This document shows, one piece after another, positions 48,441 to 57,040 of a DNA stretch of 57,137 nt. Position numbers and translations under genes: made by a program. Position 1 is the first letter of the stretch. Every line of letters begins with the position of its first letter. Source of the stretch: Nitrospirales bacterium (GTDB taxonomy: Bacteria > Nitrospirota > Nitrospiria > Nitrospirales > UBA8639); contig JAAXIB010000016.1 in NCBI GenBank assembly GCA_012270585.1, positions 1-57,137 of the forward strand, in the 5' to 3' direction. Under the pieces are notes generated by a model. The model did no database searches. It had not been told where the DNA came from and saw only the letters and a program-made list of their open reading frames with translations.

Positions 48441-49016
48441 ATGGATACGCAAAATCAAACGAAACGATTACTGGACGCGATCCTGTTCCGAGAAATCTGG
48501 AAAGCGATGAAGGTCACGTTCAAGCACATGTTTCATCGTCCGATGACCTTCCAATATCCTCGTGAAAAGCGAACGATCCCCGACGCGCATCGCGGGGCAT
48601 TGGGCTTGTTGCGGTACGACAACGGACAGGAACGGTGCGTCGGGTGCGACCTCTGCGAGGCAGCCTGTCCGTCCCGGTGCATCAAGGTCATCAGTGAAGA
48701 GGATAAGTCCTTGCCGCTGCAACGGTATGCGAGCGAGTTTTACATTGATATTACCAAATGCGTGTTTTGTGGATATTGCGTGGAAGCCTGTCCAGTCAAT
48801 GCGTTGGCCATGACGAAGATGTACGAGTATTCGACTCATGATAAACGGACCCTCCTGTTCGACAAAAAGCGACTCTACGAAATCGGCGAGCAACATCTGG
48901 AAGACGCGAAAAAATATCTCTATGCCCATAATCAGGAACAGGATGACGAGGAGAGTCGCGCCTACCGCTACCACTTCCCGCAACCCATAGGAAAAATCGA
49001 GGCTTCCGACTCGTAG
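48441..49016 (+). CDS. nuoI: NADH-quinone oxidoreductase subunit I
   Basis: A 191-residue 8Fe ferredoxin-type subunit carrying clusters N6a/N6b: CVGCDLCEAACPSRC (about 65-79) and CVFCGYCVEACPVNA (about 108-122). It links NuoG to NuoB. It follows nuoG by 15 bases; in most bacteria nuoH lies between these two genes and here it is absent. A long acidic C-terminal tail follows the last cluster. Confidence 0.95.
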   Translation: MDTQNQTKRLLDAILFREIWKAMKVTFKHMFHRPMTFQYPREKRTIPDAHRGALGLLRYDNGQERCVGCDLCEAACPSRCIKVISEEDKSLPLQRYASEFYIDITKCVFCGYCVEACPVNALAMTKMYEYSTHDKRTLLFDKKRLYEIGEQHLEDAKKYLYAHNQEQDDEESRAYRYHFPQPIGKIEASDS

Positions 49017-49025
49017 TCTTTCACG

Positions 49026-49550
49026 ATGATCTATTTATTGTTCGGGTACTTTGCGACCGTGAGTATCCTCTCGGGTATTTTCACGATCGCCTTGAAGAAT
49101 CCTGTCCATTGTGGCCTGAGCCTGCTGTCGTTACTCCTGCACGTGGCCGGGCTTTTCGTGTTGCTCAACGCCGAGTTTCTGTTTGCCGTGCAGATCATCG
49201 TCTACGCCGGGGCCATCCTCGTGCTCTATCTCTTCGTCCTGATGTTGCTCAACCTGAAAACCGAAGAACAGTATCTGCACAAGAAATATCCCTTTTTCCT
49301 GTTCGCCGGCGTTGCGATTCTCGGCGAATTGCTCATTCTGGTGTTTCAAACCCCCTACGGTGGGGCCCAAGGGGCCGCGACCCCGGAGGTCGTGTTGCAG
49401 ACCGGGCCGAGTCACGCCGTGGGCATCACCATGTTCAGCGACTATCTGTTGTTGTTCGAGATCGTGGGAGTTTTTCTCTTGGGCGCAATTATCGGGGCGA
49501 TCGTCCTGGCCAAAACCCCGACTGCTCCGGCTGCGGGGGCCGACAGGTAA
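49026..49550 (+). CDS. nuoJ: NADH-quinone oxidoreductase subunit J
   Basis: A 174-residue membrane subunit with five helices. [29 protein letters not shown] is the signature with the pi-bulge helix TM3, important for coupling. It sits 9 bases after nuoI and 10 before nuoK. Confidence 0.94.
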   Translation: MIYLLFGYFATVSILSGIFTIALKNPVHCGLSLLSLLLHVAGLFVLLNAEFLFAVQIIVYAGAILVLYLFVLMLLNLKTEEQYLHKKYPFFLFAGVAILGELLILVFQTPYGGAQGAATPEVVLQTGPSHAVGITMFSDYLLLFEIVGVFLLGAIIGAIVLAKTPTAPAAGADR

Positions 49551-49560
49551 GCGGCTCGTC

Positions 49561-49863
49561 ATGATTCCTCTGTCAGCATACGTGGGGTTGAGTTTCATCC
49601 TGTTCATGACGGGATTGTTGGGCGTCCTGATCCGCCGGAATTTCATCATCGTCCTGATGTCGGTCGAGATCATGTTGAATGCGGCGAATATCAATCTTGT
49701 CGCGTTTTCCCATTACCTCTCATCGATGGCCGGCCAGATGGCGGCGTTGTTCGTGATCGCGATCGCGGCCGGGGAGGCCGCCGTGGGCCTGGCGATCATT
49801 ATCGTGGTGTTCCGTGGAAAAATTGCGACGAACGTCGACCAGATCAATCTGTTGAAGTGGTAA
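49561..49863 (+). CDS. nuoK: NADH-quinone oxidoreductase subunit K
   Basis: A 100-residue MrpC-like subunit with three helices. The two membrane Glu residues of the E-channel are present: Glu36 ([14 protein letters not shown]) and Glu72 ([12 protein letters not shown]). ATG 49561 is chosen; longer frames upstream are artefacts within nuoJ. One base separates it from the nuoL start. Confidence 0.95.
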   Translation: MIPLSAYVGLSFILFMTGLLGVLIRRNFIIVLMSVEIMLNAANINLVAFSHYLSSMAGQMAALFVIAIAAGEAAVGLAIIIVVFRGKIATNVDQINLLKW

Positions 49864-49864
49864 C

Positions 49865-51847
49865 GTGTCCGATCTTCTCGTCACTCTCATACCGATCTTC
49901 CCTCTGATCGCGGTGCTGGTGAACGGCCTGCTGGGTCATCGGTATGCCGCCGACCAGGCCGGCCGTATTGCGGTCGGGTCCGTTGGGCTCTCCTTTCTGT
50001 GTGCCGTCGCGGTGGTGGCCGGTGTGCTCTCCGATCCCACGCCCCGTGAAGTCATTGCCTATTCGTGGATTTTCGGCGGCGACCTGCACGTCAATTTCGG
50101 ATTTCTGATCGATCCGTTGACCGCCGTGATGTTGATGGTGGTGACGGGAGTCGGATTTCTGATTCACGTCTATTCCATCGGGTACATGCATGGAGAAGAG
50201 GGGTTTACCCGCTTCTTCGTGTACATGAATTTGTTTATGGTCTCCATGCTGTTGCTCGTCATGGGGAACAACTTCCTGGTGCTTTTCATCGGATGGGAAG
50301 GGGTCGGCCTCTGCTCCTATCTCCTGATCGGGTACTACTTCAATAAGGTCTCCGCGGCCAAGGCCGCCACCAAGGCGTTTGTGGTCAACCGGATCGGCGA
50401 CGCCGGGTTCCTGCTCGCGATCTTTCTGGTCTTCGTCAACTTCAAGACCCTGGATTATCTGAAGGTCTTCGAAAACGCGAACCAGCTCTCCATAGAAATG
50501 GTTACGGCCATTACGCTGTGCCTGTTGGTGGGCGCGATCGGGAAGTCCGCCCAAATCCCGTTGTATACGTGGCTGCCCGACGCCATGGAAGGCCCGACGC
50601 CGGTGAGCGCGTTGATCCACGCCGCGACGATGGTCACGGCCGGGGTGTACATGGTGGTGCGCACTCACGTGTTATACGACATGGCCCCCGTGTCCATGGC
50701 GACGGTGGGAATCATCGGCGGCCTGACCGCGTTGTTTGCCGCGACGATCGGGCTGGTGCAAAACGACATCAAGCGGGTACTGGCCTATTCGACCGTGAGT
50801 CAACTGGGCTACATGTTTTTGGCCTGTGGCGTCGGGGCGTACATGGCCGCCATTTTTCATCTCGTGACCCATGCCTTTTTCAAGGCGCTCCTGTTCCTGT
50901 CCGCCGGCGCGGTGATCCATTCGCTCGAAGGGGAACAGGACATCCGAAAGATGGGTGGGCTTTCCAAAAAAATTCCCGTGACGCATGCCGTGTTTCTCAT
51001 CGGCACGCTGGCCATCGCCGGCATCCCGCCTTTGGCGGGGTTTTGGAGCAAAGACGAGATCATGGCTCATGCTTTTGTGCATCACCATTACGTGCTGTAT
51101 TTCTTTGCGGCGGCCGGCGCGTTCCTGACTTCCTTTTATATGTTCCGTCTCACCTATGTGACGTTTTACGGGCAGTCCCGGGTCGACCAGAAGGTGGAAC
51201 ATCATATTCATGAGTCTCCACGGATCATGACCGTGCCGCTCATGATTTTGGCGGGGCTCTCCGTGCTGGGCGGGTTTCTGGGTGTGCCGCCGGAACACGG
51301 CTGGTTCCATGGATTTTTGGAATCCGTGGCCGCGCCTGTGGGCGCGATGACGCATGACGCCGGCGCGGGGACCGTCATCGGATTGATGGCAGTGGCCATC
51401 GGGATTGCATTGAGTGGTTGGGGATTGGCGCACTACCTGTACGTGATCAATCCCCGGACGGCCGATGACTGGTCGGCACGGTATGCCGGAGCGTATCGGA
51501 CGATTTTGAACAAATACTACGTGGATGAACTGTACGACGCCGTCTTCGTCGAGCCCTGTAAACGGCTTGCCCGTCTATGGGATTGGATCGATCAACACGT
51601 GATCGATCGCTTCATCAGGGGGATCGGCCGCGGGGCCGACGTCAGTGCGGCAGGAGCGACCTGGGCCGAGAAACACATCATATACGGCGGGATCAACGTG
51701 ATCGGGTACGCCAATCATCTGGCGGCCTGGTCGTGGCGGAAACTGCAAACCGGGTTGGTCAACCATTACGCCGCGGTGATCGTCATCGGCCTTTTTCTGC
51801 TGACGCATTTTCTGCTGGTGTGGTTGACCGGAACCTCTCTCTTGTAG
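49865..51847 (+). CDS. nuoL: NADH-quinone oxidoreductase subunit L
   Basis: A 660-residue antiporter-like subunit. The pump motifs are complete: Glu in FIGWEGVGLCSYLLIGYY, Lys in GKSAQIPLYTWLPDAMEGPTPVSALIHAATMV, and LVQNDIKRVLAYSTVSQLGYM. The C-terminal part (from about 510) is the long lateral helix that clamps the other pump subunits, ending in a last membrane segment. The length, about 47 residues more than the E. coli NuoL, fits a helix that must span an extra pump subunit. Start is GTG 49865. Confidence 0.94.
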   Translation: MSDLLVTLIPIFPLIAVLVNGLLGHRYAADQAGRIAVGSVGLSFLCAVAVVAGVLSDPTPREVIAYSWIFGGDLHVNFGFLIDPLTAVMLMVVTGVGFLIHVYSIGYMHGEEGFTRFFVYMNLFMVSMLLLVMGNNFLVLFIGWEGVGLCSYLLIGYYFNKVSAAKAATKAFVVNRIGDAGFLLAIFLVFVNFKTLDYLKVFENANQLSIEMVTAITLCLLVGAIGKSAQIPLYTWLPDAMEGPTPVSALIHAATMVTAGVYMVVRTHVLYDMAPVSMATVGIIGGLTALFAATIGLVQNDIKRVLAYSTVSQLGYMFLACGVGAYMAAIFHLVTHAFFKALLFLSAGAVIHSLEGEQDIRKMGGLSKKIPVTHAVFLIGTLAIAGIPPLAGFWSKDEIMAHAFVHHHYVLYFFAAAGAFLTSFYMFRLTYVTFYGQSRVDQKVEHHIHESPRIMTVPLMILAGLSVLGGFLGVPPEHGWFHGFLESVAAPVGAMTHDAGAGTVIGLMAVAIGIALSGWGLAHYLYVINPRTADDWSARYAGAYRTILNKYYVDELYDAVFVEPCKRLARLWDWIDQHVIDRFIRGIGRGADVSAAGATWAEKHIIYGGINVIGYANHLAAWSWRKLQTGLVNHYAAVIVIGLFLLTHFLLVWLTGTSLL

Positions 51848-51863
51848 GGTTGAGTGATCGGCG

Positions 51864-53435
51864 ATGCTTGAAGAACTGGAATTCGGATTCCCGATTTTGT
51901 CGATACTGCTCTTTCTCCCGCTTCTCGGGGCGATCGGGTTGTGGACGCAACGGGATACCGACCTGATCAGGAAGTCGGCATTGGGCGTCGCGGTTCTCGA
52001 GTTGGGACTCGCCGTACTCCTGATGCTCCGGTTCATACCGGAATCCGCGGCCATGCAATTCAGCGAACGGCTGAACTGGATTCCGGCTCTCGGTATTTCC
52101 TATCACCTCGCCGTGGACGGCATCAGCGTCCTGTTTGTGGGCCTCTCGGCCTTCATCACGGTCCTGATTATTCTCTACTCCTGGGATGCCGTTCAGGACA
52201 GGGTCAAAGCGTACTTTATGAGTATCCTGGCGTTGGAAACGACGATTATGGGGATTTTTGTTTCCATCGATCTGATTCTTTTCTTTGTTTTCTGGGAACT
52301 CATGCTCGTGCCCAGCTATTTCCTGATTAAACTGTGGGGCGTGGGTGAGGAAAAGGAATACGCCGCGCTCAAGTACGTGTTGTACACCCTGTTGGGCAGC
52401 GTGTTCATGTTGGTCGGATTTGCGCTGTTGAGTTTGAATTACCACGACGTCACGAACGTCTACAGTTTCGATTTGTTGGACCTGTTGAAAGTGCCCGTTC
52501 CGGTCGGGGATCAGATTTTGATCTTCTGGCTCATCTTTATGGGATTGGCCTTTAAGGCTCCGGTTTTTCCGTTCCACACATGGTTGCCGGATGCGCTCGT
52601 GCAAGGACCGATTGGGATGTCCGTGATGTTGGCGGGCGTCAAGTTGGGAACCTATGGGTTCCTGCGGTTCAGTTTCCCGTTGCTGCCGGAAGCCTCGACC
52701 AATGCCACCGTGGTGGTGATCGTCATGGGCTTGGCCCTGGCCGCCATCGTCTGGGGCGCGATCATCGCCATCATGCAACCGGATTTCAGACGCCTGCTCG
52801 TCTTCAGCAGCATCAGTCACCTGGGGTTCGTCGTGTTGGGGCTGTTTGCCTTGAATTTCCAGGGTCTGCAAGGGAGCCTGCTGCAAATGATCAATCTGGG
52901 ATTTACCACCGCAGGGCTCTTTTTCCTGGCGGGCTTTCTCTATGACCGGCTCGGCAATACGCTCCTCGAAAATTGCGGAGGTATCGCCTCGAAGATGCCC
53001 CTGTTGGCCACGTTCTTTCTGATCATCGGGATGGCCTCGATCGGGTTGCCCGGAACGAATGGATTTATCGGGGAATTTCTGATCCTGCTGGGTGCCTTTC
53101 AAGCGCATTGGGTGTATGGGGTGGTGGCCGTCTCGGGGGTGATCTTCGCCGCCGCCTATTTCCTGTGGTATTACGAGCGAGCGATTTTCGGACCCATCGG
53201 CGAGAAAGTCCCGCAAGTGCTCAAGGATCTGACTCGACGCGAATCGATGATCGCCGTGTCCCTGTGCGTGATGATTTTCTGGATCGGGTTATACCCTTCC
53301 CCGTTCTTACGAATGGTCAATGGATCGGTACAGGCCGTGGTGGACCGGTTGGATCGCGGGTCGCTCGCGAGTATTGAACGGGACCGGATGCTGTTGTCCC
53401 GTGTCCTGACTCCTGAACCCGGAGGAAAGGACTGA
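51864..53435 (+). CDS. nuoM: NADH-quinone oxidoreductase subunit M, first copy
   Basis: A 523-residue antiporter-like pump. Pump residues are retained: Glu in LFFVFWELMLVPSYFLIKLWG, Lys in MLAGVKLGTYGFLRF, and the PFHTWLPDALVQGPIGMSV block. MQPDFRRLLVFSSISHLGF replaces the usual DIKR lysine with FRR. ATG 51864 is 16 bases after nuoL. It is the more canonical of the two NuoM copies. Confidence 0.93.
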   Translation: MLEELEFGFPILSILLFLPLLGAIGLWTQRDTDLIRKSALGVAVLELGLAVLLMLRFIPESAAMQFSERLNWIPALGISYHLAVDGISVLFVGLSAFITVLIILYSWDAVQDRVKAYFMSILALETTIMGIFVSIDLILFFVFWELMLVPSYFLIKLWGVGEEKEYAALKYVLYTLLGSVFMLVGFALLSLNYHDVTNVYSFDLLDLLKVPVPVGDQILIFWLIFMGLAFKAPVFPFHTWLPDALVQGPIGMSVMLAGVKLGTYGFLRFSFPLLPEASTNATVVVIVMGLALAAIVWGAIIAIMQPDFRRLLVFSSISHLGFVVLGLFALNFQGLQGSLLQMINLGFTTAGLFFLAGFLYDRLGNTLLENCGGIASKMPLLATFFLIIGMASIGLPGTNGFIGEFLILLGAFQAHWVYGVVAVSGVIFAAAYFLWYYERAIFGPIGEKVPQVLKDLTRRESMIAVSLCVMIFWIGLYPSPFLRMVNGSVQAVVDRLDRGSLASIERDRMLLSRVLTPEPGGKD

Positions 53436-53438
53436 CCG

Positions 53439-55034
53439 ATGGGTCAATTGGCTTTACAGGCAACCCTGTTCGCCCCGTTTCTGGGGGCCATCGTGTTGCT
53501 GTTTGTTCCCAATCGCCGGCCGTTGCTGGTGCGCGCCGTGGCCGTGGCCTCTGCCGGCGTGGCACTGCTCACCTCTCTATTCGTCTTCATGGCCTATGAT
53601 CCTGACCAGGGCGGCTTTCAATTCATCACCAAGTGGGCGTGGTCCGAGGAATTGGGCATCGGGTTTCACATCGGGGTGGATGGAATCGGGGCTCCCTTGG
53701 TCTTTGCCTCGGCCATTCTGCTGTTCGCGGGCATCTTCATTTCGTGGCACATCAAGGATCGCACCAAGGAATTTTACATCTTCCTGTTGATCTTGGCGGC
53801 GGCGACCATCGGGGTGTTCATGTCGCTGGACCTGTTCTTCCTCTACTTCTTTTATGAAATGTCGGTCTTGCCCATGTACGTGTTGCTGGGCGTGTGGGGG
53901 AGTCATACCAAAGGCTATTTGAGCATGACCGATTCCGAAGGCCGCAAGCTCCGTGATTCGGTCGGGTTCATCCTGAACTTCGGGGCGAACAGCAAAGAAT
54001 ACGCCGCGATGAAGCTCACGCTGTTCCTCTCGGCCGGTGCGGTGTTCGCGTTGATGGGCATCCTGCTGATTTATCATTTCTCGCCCGTCCAGACGTTCGA
54101 TATTCTGGTGCTGCGGGAAGTGGCCGATTTTGACGGCACGCTGGCGACGATCATTTGGTTGTTGGTCTTTTTCGGCTTTGCGTCCATCGCGCCAATCTGG
54201 CCTTTGCATTCATGGTCTCCCGTCGGCCATGCCGCGGCTCCGGCCGCGACCAGCATGTTGCACGCCGGTGTGCTCATGAAACTCGGCCATTTCTCCATTA
54301 TCCGCGTGGCGTATGAAATCCTTCCCGAAACCACGCAGGAACTCATGCCCATCGCTGCGGTGTTGTGCGTGTTCAGCATTATCTACGGCGGGTTCGTCGC
54401 GTATTTCGCCAAAGACACGAAGTACGTCATCGGTTATTCCAGTTCCAGTCACATGGGCTACGTGTTCCTGGGCATGGCCGCCTTGGATTACATCAGTCTG
54501 ACCGGCGCGGTGATTTACATGTTTGCACACGCATTGGCCACGGGCATGCTCTTCGCCATGGCGGGCTGGGTGTATGATCAAACGCATACCCGGGACATTC
54601 CGTCCTTGGGCGGATTGGTCAAGAACATGCCGTTCCTGGCCGGGGCCTTTATTATCGCCTGTATGGCGTCGGTCGGCATGCCGGGTACCGTGAACTTCAT
54701 TGCCGAAATCATGATTATCGTCGGTTCGTGGGAGAAATATCCCTTCCAGGTGGTGGTGGCCGTGCTGGGGATCGTGTTGACGATGGCCTATCTCTTTAAA
54801 ATGATGCGCGGGCTGTTCTATGGAAACATGTCGCCCGAATATGCGCATGCCCGTGACACGTCGCAATGGGTGGATCGCCTCCCCCTGCTCGTGATGATCG
54901 GCTGCAGCATCTTCTTTGGCATCTTCCCCATGCACTTTTACAACGTCGTGCGCTCGACGGTCGTGCCGATGTTGGATCGAATTAACCAGGTGAGTCCACT
55001 CATTTCCCAAAATACGACGGGATTATTCCCTTAA
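53439..55034 (+). CDS. nuoM: NADH-quinone oxidoreductase subunit M, second copy
   Basis: A 531-residue second NuoM, 3 bases after the first. It is divergent, not a recent duplicate: the substrate-loop block reads APIWPLHSWSPVGHAAAPAATSM and the following helix HAGVLMKLGHFSIIRVAYE keeps a Lys. TM5 reads FFYEMSVLPMYVLLGVWG with the Glu, and AKDTKYVIGYSSSSHMGYVF keeps the Lys of the DxK motif. It carries an insertion of about 30 residues (SHTKGYLSMTDSEGRKL) after TM5. Two NuoM copies define the 2M complex I. Confidence 0.93.
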   Translation: MGQLALQATLFAPFLGAIVLLFVPNRRPLLVRAVAVASAGVALLTSLFVFMAYDPDQGGFQFITKWAWSEELGIGFHIGVDGIGAPLVFASAILLFAGIFISWHIKDRTKEFYIFLLILAAATIGVFMSLDLFFLYFFYEMSVLPMYVLLGVWGSHTKGYLSMTDSEGRKLRDSVGFILNFGANSKEYAAMKLTLFLSAGAVFALMGILLIYHFSPVQTFDILVLREVADFDGTLATIIWLLVFFGFASIAPIWPLHSWSPVGHAAAPAATSMLHAGVLMKLGHFSIIRVAYEILPETTQELMPIAAVLCVFSIIYGGFVAYFAKDTKYVIGYSSSSHMGYVFLGMAALDYISLTGAVIYMFAHALATGMLFAMAGWVYDQTHTRDIPSLGGLVKNMPFLAGAFIIACMASVGMPGTVNFIAEIMIIVGSWEKYPFQVVVAVLGIVLTMAYLFKMMRGLFYGNMSPEYAHARDTSQWVDRLPLLVMIGCSIFFGIFPMHFYNVVRSTVVPMLDRINQVSPLISQNTTGLFP

Positions 55035-55112
55035 ACTACGAACACTTGAGGAATTATGGGGAAATATTATTGTGATTCGTCAGCTTACTTCCCTTGCCCG
55101 ATCATTCCAAAG

Positions 55113-55243
55113 TCCCCCTCCTTTGTAAGGAGGGGCAGAGGGGAGGTAGACTCTGTCCGCCGAAGGGAATGCGACCTTGGCAAACTGTTCGGCGGTTACC
55201 CCGGCTCTACCTCTCCTATCCTCCCCTTACAAAGGGGAGGGAT
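55113..55243. mobile_element. Inverted-repeat element (MITE-like) between nuoM and nuoN
   Basis: About 130 bases with terminal inverted repeats of about 35 bases: left arm CCCCCTCCTTTGTAAGGAGG to GGGGAGGTAG (about 55114-55150), right arm CTACCTCTCC to CCCCTTACAAAGGGGAGG (about 55205-55241). It is non-coding. A half copy lies at about 45590-45620. It is likely non-autonomous, and sits inside the operon without interrupting a gene. Confidence 0.75.
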
Positions 55244-55319
55244 TATGATGCTCATTCCGTTCGTGAGGCCATCTTTAATCACGAAATGGCCGCACGAAAT
55301 GCTGAAGTACTAAACTAGG

Positions 55320-56819
55320 ATGACCTTCGACCTCACCCTATCAAGTTCGGACCTCCTCCTTCTGGCACCCGAGATTTTTCTCACGATCTGGTTGTGCGTG
55401 GTGTTGGCCGTCGACTTTACCTTTAAACAGATCGACCACGAAAACCTGGCCTACCTGAGTGTGGGAGGCATCATCGCCACGTTGATCAACCTGATCTGGT
55501 TCGATTACACCGAAGTCCAGGGTGCGCTGTTCAAAGACATGTTTGTCCTGGATGGGGTGGCGATCTTCTTCAAGATTTTCATTTTGATCGCCACGGCGAT
55601 GGTCCTGCTGGCTTCGATCGATTACGTCAAATCGTTCAAATTTTTCAGAGGCGAATACTATTTCCTGGTCATGATGTCGGCCTTGGGCATGATGTTCATG
55701 GCTTCGGCGCAAGACCTGCTCTCCGTATTCGTCACGTTGGAATTCTCCACTTTCGGCTTTTACGTCCTGGTGGCCTATCTCCGGGAAGATCAGAAATCCA
55801 GCGAGGCGGGGCTGAAGTTCTTCATCTTGGGCGTATTCGCCGCGGGGTTGCTCGCGTATGGCATCAGTCTCGTCTATGGAGAGACGGGAACGCTGGTGTT
55901 TTCCGAAATGGCATCGATGCCAGGCAGCTATGGGCTGGCCATCGGCTTCATCATGATCTTCGCCGCCTTGGGCTTTAAAATCGGAGCCGTCCCGTTTCAC
56001 TCTTGGATTCCCGATACCTATCAGGGAGCGCCCACGCCCATCACCGCCTTTCTTTCGATAGCACCGAAGGGTGCGGCGTTGGCCATTCTCATCCGAATGT
56101 TCTACGTCGCGCTGGCGACTTTTAAACCCACGTGGGGCCTTCTGTTCGTCGTGGCCTCCATCCTGTCCATGACCTACGGCAACATCGTGGCCATCGCCCA
56201 GAAAAACATCAAACGGCTACTCGCCTATTCCGGCATCGCGCAAATCGGGAACGTCATGATCGGCCTGGCCGCCGGAACCAAACGGGGCAGTGACGCGATG
56301 CTCTTTTATTTGCTCACCTACCTGTTTGCCAACCTGGGCGCCTTTGCCGTCGTCATCGGCGTCAGCAACCTGATCAAGAGCGATGAAATTGAAGATTACA
56401 ACGGATTGAATCGGCGGTCGCCGTTTCTCGCAGCCGCCATGCTGCTCTTTCTGTTGTCTCTGGCCGGTGTGCCGCCGCTCGCGGGATTTATCGGCAAACT
56501 CTATATTTTCGTCGCGGCCATCGAACAGGAACTCTACACGCTGTTGATCGTCGGGCTGATCAATATCGTCATCTCCATGTACTACTATTTGGTCGTGGTC
56601 AAAAAGATGTACATCAACGAACCCCACGACCCCACGCCGCTCTCGGTATCGACCCCACTGAAGACCGTCATTTTCGTCGGCATCGCCGGCACCCTGATTC
56701 TGGGGATTTACCCCAAACCCTTCATCGACTGGGCCGTTGCCGCCACCTTGATGTTCTCGAATCTGAATGCCCCCACGGCCTCAGCCCCTGCCGCCTTGAC
56801 GTCCCTGGCGGGCGGATAA
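55320..56819 (+). CDS. nuoN: NADH-quinone oxidoreductase subunit N
   Basis: A 499-residue antiporter-like subunit, nearest the hydrophilic arm. Motifs are intact: Glu in LSVFVTLEFSTFGFYVLVAYL, KIGAVPFHSWIPDTYQGAPTPITAFLSIAPKGAAL with its Lys, and IAQKNIKRLLAYSGIAQIGN with Lys in KNIKR. ATG 55320 is 285 bases after nuoM, the gap being filled by the MITE-like element. It is the last nuo gene in the window. Confidence 0.95.
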   Translation: MTFDLTLSSSDLLLLAPEIFLTIWLCVVLAVDFTFKQIDHENLAYLSVGGIIATLINLIWFDYTEVQGALFKDMFVLDGVAIFFKIFILIATAMVLLASIDYVKSFKFFRGEYYFLVMMSALGMMFMASAQDLLSVFVTLEFSTFGFYVLVAYLREDQKSSEAGLKFFILGVFAAGLLAYGISLVYGETGTLVFSEMASMPGSYGLAIGFIMIFAALGFKIGAVPFHSWIPDTYQGAPTPITAFLSIAPKGAALAILIRMFYVALATFKPTWGLLFVVASILSMTYGNIVAIAQKNIKRLLAYSGIAQIGNVMIGLAAGTKRGSDAMLFYLLTYLFANLGAFAVVIGVSNLIKSDEIEDYNGLNRRSPFLAAAMLLFLLSLAGVPPLAGFIGKLYIFVAAIEQELYTLLIVGLINIVISMYYYLVVVKKMYINEPHDPTPLSVSTPLKTVIFVGIAGTLILGIYPKPFIDWAVAATLMFSNLNAPTASAPAALTSLAGG

Positions 56820-56938
56820 CACCCCTTGGCCGGGGTCGCTCTCCTCTGCCATTTGTCTGTTGCGTTCACCTTGCAAATCGGCCAATAGGTGAGCGTGAGG
56901 AATGATGTAGATAACTTGACGACTCGGAGGGTGGAACG
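56820..56938. other. Intergenic region after nuoN
   Basis: GCCCCTTGGCCGGGGTC-type stem (ACCCCTTGGCCGGGGT at about 56821-56836) lies just after nuoN but lacks a T-run. No other feature is supported. Confidence 0.4.
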
Positions 56939-57028
56939 ATGTTTGTCGAAAATTGGCTCAACGAACGACAGGAAAAAGGCCGACAGGCCTCCCTCTTGCC
57001 GGCGGCCCGCCTGTACCCCATGCGATGA
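56939..57028 (+). CDS. Doubtful 29-residue peptide or gene remnant
   Basis: ATG 56939 follows a strong CGGAGGGTGGAACG ribosome site and reads MFVENWLNERQEKGRQASLL to TGA 57026-57028. It may be a small protein or the 5' end of a gene truncated by the repeat that starts a few bases later. No family recognised. Confidence 0.35.
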   Translation: MFVENWLNERQEKGRQASLLPAARLYPMR

Positions 57029-57040
57029 AAAGAAAGAGAA

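Noticed and set aside
51783-53216. 477-codon minus-strand frame opposite nuoM
   Set aside because: Typical antisense shadow of a membrane-protein gene (Asp/Gln/His-rich, no motifs).
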